From assembly GCF_002797685.1 (NCBI RefSeq), contig NZ_PGFH01000003.1, positions 62,001 to 126,000 on the forward strand: a DNA stretch of 64,000 nucleotides. The letters are read 5' to 3'. The notes beneath the pieces were generated by a model. It was not told where the DNA came from, ran no database searches, and saw only the letters and a program-made list of their open reading frames with translations. Positions 40,119 through 48,418 of the stretch are shown here, in pieces; within the stretch, counting starts at the first letter, position 1; the number at the start of each line of letters is the position of its first letter. Origin of the DNA: Salinibacterium amurskyense (lineage in GTDB: Bacteria; Actinomycetota; Actinomycetes; Actinomycetales; Microbacteriaceae). Position numbers and translations under genes: made by a program.

Positions 40119-43100
40119 GTGAATTGTTCTTTCTGCGCGACGCAACTGCCTGCCGATGCCGTCTACTGCGCTGAGTGTGGCCGGCCGGCGATGTCTCGCC
40201 GCGCCCGCAGGGGTGCTGCGACGAGTGCTGAGTCTGCCCGCCAACCCGTCGCCGTGAGTGAACGCTCGGCTAGTAAAAACGCAGACGCTCCGCTGGGCTC
40301 GCGTCGTCGCCGTAAGCGCGAATTGGCTGCCGCCGAGAACGGTGCTGCCGCCACGAGCATTGCTCTCGCTCAGGATGACGAGCCAGCTACAGCTGCCGCG
40401 GGGGATAGCGCCGAGGCGCCGATTGCGGAGCACGAGACTTCGGTCGTTGCTGCTGACGCGTCTGCCGAAACGGCGAACTCCGCATCCGAGGCTGCGGATA
40501 GCAGCGATCATGACGCGAGTGCGAGTGCGAGTGCGAGTGCGAGTGCCAGTGCGAGTGACGACGCCGACGCCGACGCCGACGCCGTTATTTCTCTTGACGA
40601 ATTACCTGCCGCGCTTCGCGAAGCCCTCGTCTCCTCGCCCGATGAGACTGAAGGAGACGCGCGTACCCTTCAACTGGGCGAGCCTTTGGTGCTCTCTGCA
40701 GCGGCCGACATCGCGGTCTCGACCGGCGAAGCTAACTCTGCAAACGACGTCAGTGCGCTCGTGGACGAGATGCCATTTGATGAAGACGGCCCTTACGACG
40801 AAGTGCTGCCCTTCGACGAAGACGGTCCCTATGACGAAGTGCCCAACCCCGCGGCGTTGAGCTTTGACCGAAACTTGACCGTTGGCTCGGTGAGTGAGCT
40901 TCCGGATCCTGTCACGACGGCAACCTGGCGTGATATGCCCGCACCGATCATCGAGCAGGCAGCACAGCCGGAGCAGACAGAGCAGCCGGAGCAGTCGGAA
41001 AAGTCAGAACAGCCGGAGCATCCAGACGAATCCGAGCCTCACGCGGAGGTTGCCGAGAGCATCGCCGGCGTTGCGGACTCGAGTTCAGACGACAAAATTC
41101 GGATCGCTGACCTAGCCGACCCCGAGAGTATTGATTCTGAGCACGCAACTCCAGCTGCCATTGCAGATTCGGATGGCGATACGGATACGGATACGGATAC
41201 GGATACGGATGGGGGCGCGGATGCCGCTGTCGATACGGATACTGGTACCGCTGCGGATGCCGCTGTCGATACGGGTGCCGGCACCGCTCTGGATGCTGAT
41301 CGCGAAGATGAGAGCGCTGAGCCCGTCGATGCCGCGCCAGTGCTGACGCCCATGACGCAAATCGACTATTTCGCTGATGCTGATGCTGATGCTGATGCTG
41401 AGCCAGACGTCGTGCCCACCTCAGAAACAGCTCAGGTAGACGAGTCCGACGAGGCCGACGACGTTGAAGTTCTTGAGGCCGAGGCTGTGGCTGTGGACGC
41501 GCGGAGCGTCGAGCCGGAGGCGACCACTTCCAGCGTTCTGCTGACCGACCAAGGTCATTCGGAAGAAACCACGGGCGACGCCTCTGAAGCGTCGACTGAG
41601 CTTGAGGCAACTCCGGAGGTTGAGGCGACTCCGGAGCGTGAGCTGCTCGAAGATTCCTCGCCGGAGCACGTCGCGGAATCAGCTGAAGATCTTGAGGCGA
41701 GCACGGAAGAAACAGCGAGCACGGAAGTCACGGCTAGCGCGGATGACGAGTCGAGCGAAGTTGAGAGCGATGAACTCGCTCAAGCCTCGAACGCCGCCGC
41801 AAACATTGTCGAGGACCCGGATGCTGCAATCGACGAGGCGCAGGCTGACCACACCGCGGTCGTCGACACAGAGACCGAATCACCCGTAGTCGACACCACA
41901 AACCTCGAGAACGTCGAGACCGCTGACGCTGACTCTGATTCCATCTCCAGAGAAGCATCCCGAGTAGTCACGGCGGAGAGCGCAGCAAGCGAATCCATCG
42001 CTGAAACCGAGCCTGAAGTCGAGCTCGAAGCCGAAACGGAAGCCGAAGCCGAAGCCGAAGCCGAAACGGAAGCCGAAGCCGGAGCCGAAACGGAAGCCGA
42101 AGCCGGAGCCGAAACGGGAACCGAGGGCGAGGGCGAGGGCGAGGACGCGCCAGCGATCAGAGATGCAGCGGAGTCCACTAACGATGACTCGCGCGAGCGC
42201 GAACAAGAGCAAGAAGACGGGGTGTCGGGGGACATGAACGAGAAAGCTGCAATAGCGGAACAGGCGAGAGCCATTCCCGAACCGCTCGTCGAGCCGGCAC
42301 CGTTGCCACGCTCGTCATTCGAGCCTGACTTGAGCAAGCTGGGGCGCACTGATGTGGCTCCAGACGACGTGGAGCCACTTCGCGTGAAGCCTGTACGCCC
42401 GCTCGGCGAAGAAGCCGTCTTTACAACGGCCGATCGACTTCGCGCCTCCGCTTTCGCTCCTGTTGCTTCAGAACGGGTCGCCGACCATCCAGCACCAGCG
42501 GCTGTTGCTGACGACGAAGCGCCCATCGCTGCTGAAGCTGAGCCGAGCGGCCACGGCACACAACCGCGCTCAGCGATTGCGGCGGCACAGGCACAAGCAG
42601 GCCCAATCGCTCCCGAGCAGGATCGCACCGAGAGCAGTTCGGCAGCTGAAAACCACGCAGGCGTAGACACCTGTAGTCAATGTGGAAATGAGCTGTCAGA
42701 GTCTGACATCTTCTGCGGCTCTTGTGGTTTCGTGAAGCATGGCGTCGGCCCCAGCTCGCGTGCAGCGGCACCAGTGCTCGACCCGTTCCCGTGGGGAACC
42801 CCGTCAGCCGAAAAGACGGTCGCGAATGCTCCCGAGAGCAACGAACTCAACGCCAGCGCCGAGAACCTGATCCCCGAGCAAGGCGCCACTGCGGAGGCCA
42901 TCCCGGCCTCGGCAGAAGTGAACCGTGCAGAGCAGGATGACGAGGCCGAGCAGAGTGCCGCCGTGGAAAGCGCTGACGTCCCGGTCGAGAACGAGAATCA
43001 GTCGAGCGACATCGATGCGCGCTCCGCTGACCAGAGCGCGGCGGTTACAGCGATCGCTGAGGTAGCAGAGGCTCCGAACGACGACCTCAAGCCGCAGCCT

Positions 43101-43856
43101 GAGCTGGATGATGTCGAGAGTAGCGAGATTGCCGAGCCACGGGCATCCGCGGAAAGTGCGATCGCGGCCGCTGCTAAGGCTGAAGACGCTCCGTCAGAGA
43201 GCTTCGGCGCTGGCGTGGCAGAAGCGGTGGACAGTGCAAGCGAAAGAGGCGAGGCAATTCCGCTCATCGAGCCAGGAAGCGTAGAGCCCGCGCAGCCCCA
43301 TCTGGAAGCAGCACCTCCGCTCGAAACAGGAGCCGAGGGCGAAGACATGCAGGGGAACGCAGCCGCGGCTACGACTGCCTCGGGAGCCCCGGGGTTCTCG
43401 GTGCTTGCGCCGCCGCCAAAGTCGAACCAGAGGGTCGAGCTTCCGATCTCGCCGCCCGTTCCCCTAGCAGCGCTCGGAGCGGACGAAGCGGACATCGAAG
43501 ACACCCGCATCGTAGAACGCAGCGTCACGGGTACGCGCTTTGTGCTGCAGTTCAGCACGGGTGACAGCGTTATCGTGACCGGAAACGGGCTGGTGGGGCG
43601 AAACCCCATCCCGGAGCCTTCCGAGAAATTCGACATTGTGGTGCCGATCACCGACCCCAGCAAGTCAGTCTCGAAGACTCATCTTGAGTTCGGTCAAATG
43701 AGTGGCGTGTTCTGGATCAGCGACCGTTACTCCGGCAACGGAACCATCGTGCGGGAGCCTGGCGCAGAGCCGAAGCGATGCGAACCGGGTAAGCGTTACC
43801 GGGTCGTCCGTGGAACTCGCGTAGAAATCGGAGAACAGTTCTTCATCGTCAGCTAG
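40119..43856 (+). CDS. Giant acidic zinc-ribbon and FHA scaffold protein
   Basis: The 1245-residue product begins with a zinc ribbon (two CxxC pairs, CSFCATQL and YCAECGRP). It continues with about 800 residues that are overwhelmingly Ala, Glu, Asp, Ser and Thr. It has a second ribbon near 852 (CSQCGNEL, FCGSCGF), a second acidic stretch, and an FHA domain at about 1135-1240 (GLVGRNP, SVSKTHLEF, DRYSGNGTIV). No TM segment is present, so it is cytosolic. The GTG at 40119 gives the intact ribbon; a longer frame upstream is a shadow of the preceding gene. Several blocks are perfect in-frame hexanucleotide repeats. The FHA points to control by the cluster's kinase. The role of the acidic region is unknown. 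Confidence 0.88.
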   Translation: MNCSFCATQLPADAVYCAECGRPAMSRRARRGAATSAESARQPVAVSERSASKNADAPLGSRRRRKRELAAAENGAAATSIALAQDDEPATAAAGDSAEAPIAEHETSVVAADASAETANSASEAADSSDHDASASASASASASASDDADADADAVISLDELPAALREALVSSPDETEGDARTLQLGEPLVLSAAADIAVSTGEANSANDVSALVDEMPFDEDGPYDEVLPFDEDGPYDEVPNPAALSFDRNLTVGSVSELPDPVTTATWRDMPAPIIEQAAQPEQTEQPEQSEKSEQPEHPDESEPHAEVAESIAGVADSSSDDKIRIADLADPESIDSEHATPAAIADSDGDTDTDTDTDTDGGADAAVDTDTGTAADAAVDTGAGTALDADREDESAEPVDAAPVLTPMTQIDYFADADADADAEPDVVPTSETAQVDESDEADDVEVLEAEAVAVDARSVEPEATTSSVLLTDQGHSEETTGDASEASTELEATPEVEATPERELLEDSSPEHVAESAEDLEASTEETASTEVTASADDESSEVESDELAQASNAAANIVEDPDAAIDEAQADHTAVVDTETESPVVDTTNLENVETADADSDSISREASRVVTAESAASESIAETEPEVELEAETEAEAEAEAETEAEAGAETEAEAGAETGTEGEGEGEDAPAIRDAAESTNDDSREREQEQEDGVSGDMNEKAAIAEQARAIPEPLVEPAPLPRSSFEPDLSKLGRTDVAPDDVEPLRVKPVRPLGEEAVFTTADRLRASAFAPVASERVADHPAPAAVADDEAPIAAEAEPSGHGTQPRSAIAAAQAQAGPIAPEQDRTESSSAAENHAGVDTCSQCGNELSESDIFCGSCGFVKHGVGPSSRAAAPVLDPFPWGTPSAEKTVANAPESNELNASAENLIPEQGATAEAIPASAEVNRAEQDDEAEQSAAVESADVPVENENQSSDIDARSADQSAAVTAIAEVAEAPNDDLKPQPELDDVESSEIAEPRASAESAIAAAAKAEDAPSESFGAGVAEAVDSASERGEAIPLIEPGSVEPAQPHLEAAPPLETGAEGEDMQGNAAAATTASGAPGFSVLAPPPKSNQRVELPISPPVPLAALGADEADIEDTRIVERSVTGTRFVLQFSTGDSVIVTGNGLVGRNPIPEPSEKFDIVVPITDPSKSVSKTHLEFGQMSGVFWISDRYSGNGTIVREPGAEPKRCEPGKRYRVVRGTRVEIGEQFFIVS
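40515..40583 (+). repeat. GCGAGT x7 and GACGCC x4 hexanucleotide tracts
   Basis: Seven consecutive GCGAGT units (one with a C for G, 40515-40556) encode alternating Ala-Ser. They are followed after one codon by four GACGCC units (40560-40583) encoding Asp-Ala. Both are in frame, so slippage would change length without a frameshift. Confidence 0.9.
41178..41210 (+). repeat. GATACG x5 tract encoding Asp-Thr repeats
   Basis: Five perfect GATACG units plus GAT lie inside the acidic region of the zinc-ribbon/FHA gene and encode alternating Asp-Thr. Related but diverged GATGCC/GATACG words continue to about 41300. Confidence 0.9.
41373..41402 (+). repeat. GCTGAT x4 tract encoding Ala-Asp repeats
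   Basis: Four perfect GCTGAT units are followed by GCTGAG in the same gene, again preserving frame. Confidence 0.85.
42027..42119 (+). repeat. GAAGCC-type tract with a duplicated 24-bp unit
   Basis: The tract encodes an Ala-Glu rich run. A 24-bp unit coding for Ala-Glu-Thr-Glu-Ala-Glu-Ala-Gly occurs at 42060-42083 and 42084-42107, with a third partial copy to 42119. This indicates recent in-frame duplication. Confidence 0.88.
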
Positions 43857-43873
43857 CGGCGAGAGCTGAGACT

Positions 43874-43903
43874 GCCCCTCCACAGGGTTCGCCCTGAAGG
43901 GGC
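43874..43903 (+). terminator. Strong stem-loop between the FHA and FtsK-like genes
   Basis: Outer arms GCCCCT/AGGGGC and inner arms CAGGG/CCCTG around a TTCG tetraloop form a stable hairpin in the 105-base gap. No long T-run follows. It may terminate or attenuate the upstream transcript before the FtsK-like gene. Confidence 0.5.
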
Positions 43904-43961
43904 TCTGCACTGGGGCTCGCGCGCGCCAAATCGTGAGTGTGGAGACTGATGAAGTAGAGGA

Positions 43962-46955
43962 GTGAACGAGACTCCTCATACCGCCCCTCGCATTGCGCTT
44001 CCGGCGCCGCCGCAGCGCCCGGCACCATTCAAATTCCCGGTGATCGCGGCGACTGTTCCGGTCGTTGCCTCCGTGGCGATTTGGCTGATCACGGGATCAA
44101 CCTTTGCCCTCATCTTCGCCGCGCTGGGTCCGCTAGCAGCGACAGGCAGCTATATCGATTCGCGGATGTCCGCTCGAGCATTGCGCCGCACTGAGAGAGC
44201 TCGATTCTCCGATGACGCCGCCGCGACTCTGAAAAAAATCCAGGCGTATCACCGTCGCGAACTTAGCGAACTCGCCGAGAAAACACCCTCGGCAATCATG
44301 TTGGTCAGCGACGTTCATACCGATGCGTCACGCTGGATGCGCGAGCCAGCCGATGTGCTTCCGGTTCACCTTGGCTATGGGCTTGTCCGTAGCAGCATCG
44401 CGATCGATCGCACCGGTGCCCATGACGCTCAACCGCCTGAGGTCGAAGAAAGTTATCGCACGCTCACGGCACAGGCCGAGCACCTTGAACGCGCCCCCAT
44501 CGCGGTCAATGCGCGGCTCGGGGTCGCGATCTTCGGCAACCAGCTGATGGCGCTGTCCCTCGCCCGTGCGGTATCGATCCAACTTGCACGAACCCTCGCG
44601 CCCACCGCGAGCTGGGTGAGACTCAGCGGAGCATTCGCGGCGGAACCCTGGGGCGAGGCTCTTCCGCACCGGCAACTCCGGGGGAGTGAGGTGCAGGGCC
44701 AGCGCGTCGACGAGTCCGCTGGCGGTACCGACCTTGCAACTGTGCAGTGGGGCGTGTTGGGAGACTCAACACCACAGGTATCGATCACCGTGGTGCAGGA
44801 AGAGGGCCACGTGCCGAGCGGCCACAGGATCGTTATCCAGACGCGCGGTGACAGAGTCGCCGTGGTGCGGCATCCGGATCGTCATCAACGTCGTGACTTC
44901 GAACCCTCGTTCTTGGGCCGTGAGCAAGCGTTGGAGTGGGTGCGAGCAGCGCGAGGCATCGCGGCACGCGACGGTCTCGCCTCGGGGATCGACGATTTGC
45001 CAGATCTGGTGCGTTTTTCGGAAATAGCGGCGATGTCGCACGCTGAACACCATCCGCGCGCCGCGCATCGTCGTTCTTTGAAAGCGCGGCCGGCGATGGG
45101 CACCCGCAGTGCGATGTCGCTCGATCTTGTCGCCGACGGTCCGCACGCAATTGTGGGCGGAACGACGGGCAGCGGTAAGAGCGAGTTGCTCATCGCCTGG
45201 GTTCTTGCCATGGCGGCCGAGACTGCGCCGGAGGACGTCACTTTCCTGCTCGTTGATTTCAAGGGCGGCTCTGCTTTTGACGCCCTAACCCAGCTTCCGC
45301 ATACGGTCGGCATCATTACTGATCTCGACGAAAACTCCGCCGCGAGAGCATTCTCCAGCCTCCGCGCCGAGCTGCGACATCGTGAACGCGCTCTCGCTCA
45401 GGCAAAGGTCCGCGATATCTCAGACCTTGAGAGCATGCCACGACTTGTGATTGTGGTTGACGAGTTCGCGGCGATGATGGAGGACTACCCTCAACTCCAC
45501 ACCCTCTTCAGCGACATCGCCGCGCGCGGCCGCTCTCTCGGAGTTCACCTCATCCTGTGCACACAGCGCCCCTCGGGAGTTGTGCGGGATTCACTTCTCG
45601 CCAACGCTGACTTGCGGATTTCGCTTCGCGTCAACAACGGAGCCGATAGTTCCGCCGTCATCGGCAGCGACCGCGCCGCAGAACTCCCGGCGCAGCAGAA
45701 AGGGCGGGCGTGGGTCGCGCATGGATCGTCGTCCGCCGAGCTCGCGCAGTTTGCGCTGGTTGAAACCCACGACATCCGGGATGTCGCTGAACGGTGGGCT
45801 TCGAGCGCGAAACCCCGACGTCCGTGGTGCGAGCCGCTGAGTGAACACCTGTCGCTCTCGACCGTCCTCGCGCATCCAGAGGCTCCCGCCGCAGCGACAC
45901 GTCACGCCCCAGAGGGTGGGGGCACTATTGCGTTCGGAATGACGGACCTGCCTGAAGAGCAACGTCATGGTGTCGCAACCTGGTCGCCCTCCGGCGATGG
46001 ACACTTGCTCGTGCTCGGCGCCCCCTCCAGCGGAAAAAGCGTCACGCTCTCAACGCTCGCTCACGTGACATCCCGCGACGTCCTCGTGCTCGGAACCGAC
46101 TCAGCGTCGTTCTGGGACACCCTCACGCAGCTTTACGCGCGGTTGGATGTGATTGGTTACCCCGGCCGCGCCGCCGCTGCAGTGCTTGTGGTGGTTGACG
46201 ACCTCGATGCTGCGGTGTCGCGATTCGACGACGAATACCGTCCGGTAGTGCTGGAACGACTCGCGCGCATCCTTCGGGAAGGGCCAGCGGCTGACGTCGT
46301 GGTCGTCGCGAGCGCTCAACGGATCACCGCGGCCTTGCAATCGCTCTCTCAGCTCTTTCCTCAAACCTTGCGTTTGAGGTTCTCCACTCGACAAGACTTT
46401 GTGCTTTCAGGCGGCAGCACGGAGGACTACAACGACACTCTGCCCGCGGGAGGAGCACTGTGGCAGGGCGCGCGGGTGCAGGTGGCACAGGGCGACCGGT
46501 TTCTCCCCATACCGCCCCCTGCCTCCGCCGCAGTCGTCGGTAGGGACGAAGGGCTCGCCATCGTGAGCACGCGGCCGGCGGCTACTGCGGCGGCGTGCAC
46601 CGAGGCAGGGTGGACAGTTCAGCTAGTCGAGGGTGCACCAGGCAGCGAGCGTGAGCTGCTGATCAACCCGAGCGGAACGCGGGGAGCTGTAGCCCTCATC
46701 GGTTCGGTAGACGAATGGCAGTCTCGCTGGGGAGCGATTCAAGCACTTCTGCCTCACGCCACGGTGCTGCTCGACGGATGCAGCCTGAGCGACTATCGGC
46801 AGCTGGCCCGCACGAGAGAATTGCCGCCGCCCCTCAGCCCCGGGTCGCGACAGTACTGGCGACTGAGCGGCACCGGCCCCACCGAGCGGGTTCAACTGCC
46901 TCGAAAGAGCCACGCCTCCGCGCCGACAAACGACATCGTTGCGCGGAACGCCTAG
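43962..46955 (+). CDS. FtsK/SpoIIIE-family ATPase (EccC-like)
   Basis: The 997-residue membrane ATPase has two adjacent TM helices (about 25-67). Two FtsK/SpoIIIE-type nucleotide domains follow: the first with GGTTGSGKSELL near residue 400, LLVDFKGGSAFDAL and Walker B VIVVDEFAAMMEDY; the second with LGAPSSGKSVTLSTL near 686 and AAVLVVVDDLDAA. Such proteins power DNA pumping or, as EccC, type VII protein export. There is no gamma DNA-reading domain, so the EccC-like reading is preferred. No WXG100 substrate or other ESX core gene is nearby. The GTG start at 43962 has AGAGGA almost touching it, so the start is uncertain by a few codons. It closes the plus-strand cluster. Confidence 0.9.
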   Translation: MNETPHTAPRIALPAPPQRPAPFKFPVIAATVPVVASVAIWLITGSTFALIFAALGPLAATGSYIDSRMSARALRRTERARFSDDAAATLKKIQAYHRRELSELAEKTPSAIMLVSDVHTDASRWMREPADVLPVHLGYGLVRSSIAIDRTGAHDAQPPEVEESYRTLTAQAEHLERAPIAVNARLGVAIFGNQLMALSLARAVSIQLARTLAPTASWVRLSGAFAAEPWGEALPHRQLRGSEVQGQRVDESAGGTDLATVQWGVLGDSTPQVSITVVQEEGHVPSGHRIVIQTRGDRVAVVRHPDRHQRRDFEPSFLGREQALEWVRAARGIAARDGLASGIDDLPDLVRFSEIAAMSHAEHHPRAAHRRSLKARPAMGTRSAMSLDLVADGPHAIVGGTTGSGKSELLIAWVLAMAAETAPEDVTFLLVDFKGGSAFDALTQLPHTVGIITDLDENSAARAFSSLRAELRHRERALAQAKVRDISDLESMPRLVIVVDEFAAMMEDYPQLHTLFSDIAARGRSLGVHLILCTQRPSGVVRDSLLANADLRISLRVNNGADSSAVIGSDRAAELPAQQKGRAWVAHGSSSAELAQFALVETHDIRDVAERWASSAKPRRPWCEPLSEHLSLSTVLAHPEAPAAATRHAPEGGGTIAFGMTDLPEEQRHGVATWSPSGDGHLLVLGAPSSGKSVTLSTLAHVTSRDVLVLGTDSASFWDTLTQLYARLDVIGYPGRAAAAVLVVVDDLDAAVSRFDDEYRPVVLERLARILREGPAADVVVVASAQRITAALQSLSQLFPQTLRLRFSTRQDFVLSGGSTEDYNDTLPAGGALWQGARVQVAQGDRFLPIPPPASAAVVGRDEGLAIVSTRPAATAAACTEAGWTVQLVEGAPGSERELLINPSGTRGAVALIGSVDEWQSRWGAIQALLPHATVLLDGCSLSDYRQLARTRELPPPLSPGSRQYWRLSGTGPTERVQLPRKSHASAPTNDIVARNA

Positions 46956-47042
46956 CGTGCGTCTTCCTCAGGGGTACCCGAAATGGGCACATTTCGAGCG
47001 CGAAATTGTGAAGTATCCGTGAAATTATTATGAAGCGCCAAA

Positions 47043-47062
47043 AGCCCCTCCTAACTGGGGCT
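47043..47062 (-). terminator. Stem-loop followed by T-run on the minus strand
   Basis: AGCCCC and GGGGCT form a 6-bp stem with an 8-base loop. On the minus strand the stem is followed directly by TTTT, the intrinsic-terminator pattern. On the plus strand no T-run follows. It lies between the FtsK-like gene and the binding-protein gene. Confidence 0.45.
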
Positions 47063-47122
47063 ATAACAACCCGGACTGCGCTCACTACCATCGGTGTAAC
47101 TGGTGGGGGCGAAGGAGAAAAC

Positions 47123-48328
47123 GTGACGAGAGCACTTCCGCAGGATCATGCGATCCAGCAGCTAATGCTGCAGGCGAAGCAATCTCAACTCAGCCGTCGG
47201 CGGTTGTTGCAAGGAGCAGGTGTCGGCATGTCCGCACTCGCACTTGCAGCCTGTGCCGCGCCGGATGGGTCCGACGCGATTGATATTTCAGACAGCGACA
47301 GTTCGCTCGTCTGGGCCAGCTGGCCCTCGTACATCGACGAGGACCTCAGCGGTAGCTCAGCGACGCTCAAGGCGTTCAAGAAAGAAACAGGCATCGAAGT
47401 CGAGTACAAGGCCGTTGTTAAAGACAACGTTGGCTTCTACCTGACGATGAAAGACCAGCTCTCTCTCGGACAACCGACCGGCGCCGACATTATTTGCGTC
47501 AGTGACTGGATGGCCGCGCGCCTCATTCGCTTCGGATACGCCCAGAAGTTCGACTCGGCCAACATGCCGAACAAGGCAAATCTCACCAAGACACTGAGCA
47601 GCCCAGAATTCGACCCCAAGCGCGAATACTCGCTGCCGTGGCAGAGCGGGTTCATCGGACTCGCCTGGAACGCGGAGGAGTACCCCAAGGGGCTCGTCTC
47701 TGTCGAACAACTGTGGAACGACGACCTCAAGGGCAAAGTCGTTGTGCTCGCCGAAATGCGTCACACCATGGGCATGCTGCTGCTCGCTAACGGCGTCGAC
47801 ATCTCTGATGGCAACTGGGGAATCGACGAATTCAAGAAGGCCAGCGCAGTTCTCGAAACTCACCTCGCGTCGAAGCACATCCTCGGTGTTTACGGCAGCG
47901 ACTACCTCGACAAACTCAAATCTGGCGAAGCATTGGCCGGATTCGCCCGCGCCGGAGACGTCGCGGTGCTCAACGCCCAAGCAGGCTACGAGAAATTCAA
48001 GTTCTTGCTGCCCGGGTCGCGAGGCACTTTCTTCACGGACTCGCTCGTAATTCCGGCTGGCGCTCAGCACAAGGCCAACGCCGAAAAGCTCATGAACTTC
48101 TACTACGACCCCGCTATCGCAACCGAGGTTGTGGAGTGGATCCACTGTGTGAGCCCCGTTGACGGAACTCTCGAGTACGCCATCGAGAACTTCCCGAAGC
48201 TCGCATCGAACCAATTCACCTTCCCCAACGCCACGGCGATGTCACGTGCAAGCACATTCCGCACGCTCAGCACGACCGACGACCAGTCGTTCAACGCTGA
48301 ATTCCGTCGCATCACGGGCAAGGGCTAA
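47123..48328 (+). CDS. Polyamine-type ABC transporter substrate-binding lipoprotein (PotD/PotF family)
   Basis: This is an extracytoplasmic binding protein of 401 residues. The N-terminus has a twin-arginine motif (SRRRLLQGAG) followed by a hydrophobic stretch and a lipobox LAAC, so it is probably exported by Tat and lipid-anchored. The mature part begins with the family's LVWASWPSYIDED and contains GADIICVSDWMAARLI, WQSGFIGLAWN and FARAGDVAVLNAQ, as in spermidine/putrescine-binding proteins. GAAGGAGAAAAC before the GTG at 47123 decides the start; an ATG at 47030 would add an unlikely prefix. No permease or ATPase gene is adjacent, so its transporter partners must be elsewhere. Confidence 0.9.
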   Translation: MTRALPQDHAIQQLMLQAKQSQLSRRRLLQGAGVGMSALALAACAAPDGSDAIDISDSDSSLVWASWPSYIDEDLSGSSATLKAFKKETGIEVEYKAVVKDNVGFYLTMKDQLSLGQPTGADIICVSDWMAARLIRFGYAQKFDSANMPNKANLTKTLSSPEFDPKREYSLPWQSGFIGLAWNAEEYPKGLVSVEQLWNDDLKGKVVVLAEMRHTMGMLLLANGVDISDGNWGIDEFKKASAVLETHLASKHILGVYGSDYLDKLKSGEALAGFARAGDVAVLNAQAGYEKFKFLLPGSRGTFFTDSLVIPAGAQHKANAEKLMNFYYDPAIATEVVEWIHCVSPVDGTLEYAIENFPKLASNQFTFPNATAMSRASTFRTLSTTDDQSFNAEFRRITGKG

Positions 48329-48418
48329 GTACTCAATCACTCCTCCCCAGCGCGGCGTGCTCCAGAAGCGCAGCCGCCTGGAGCGAGTGCGTTAACGGCC
48401 GAAAGTGCGCGAGTTGCC

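Noticed and set aside
40515-42119. Possible CRISPR or noncoding repeat array
   Set aside because: The units are 6 or 24 bases, directly adjacent, without spacers, and all preserve the reading frame of one long gene.
43962-46955. Complete type VII (ESX) secretion locus
   Set aside because: Only an EccC-like ATPase is present. No WXG100, EccB, EccD, EccE or mycosin gene is visible in the window.
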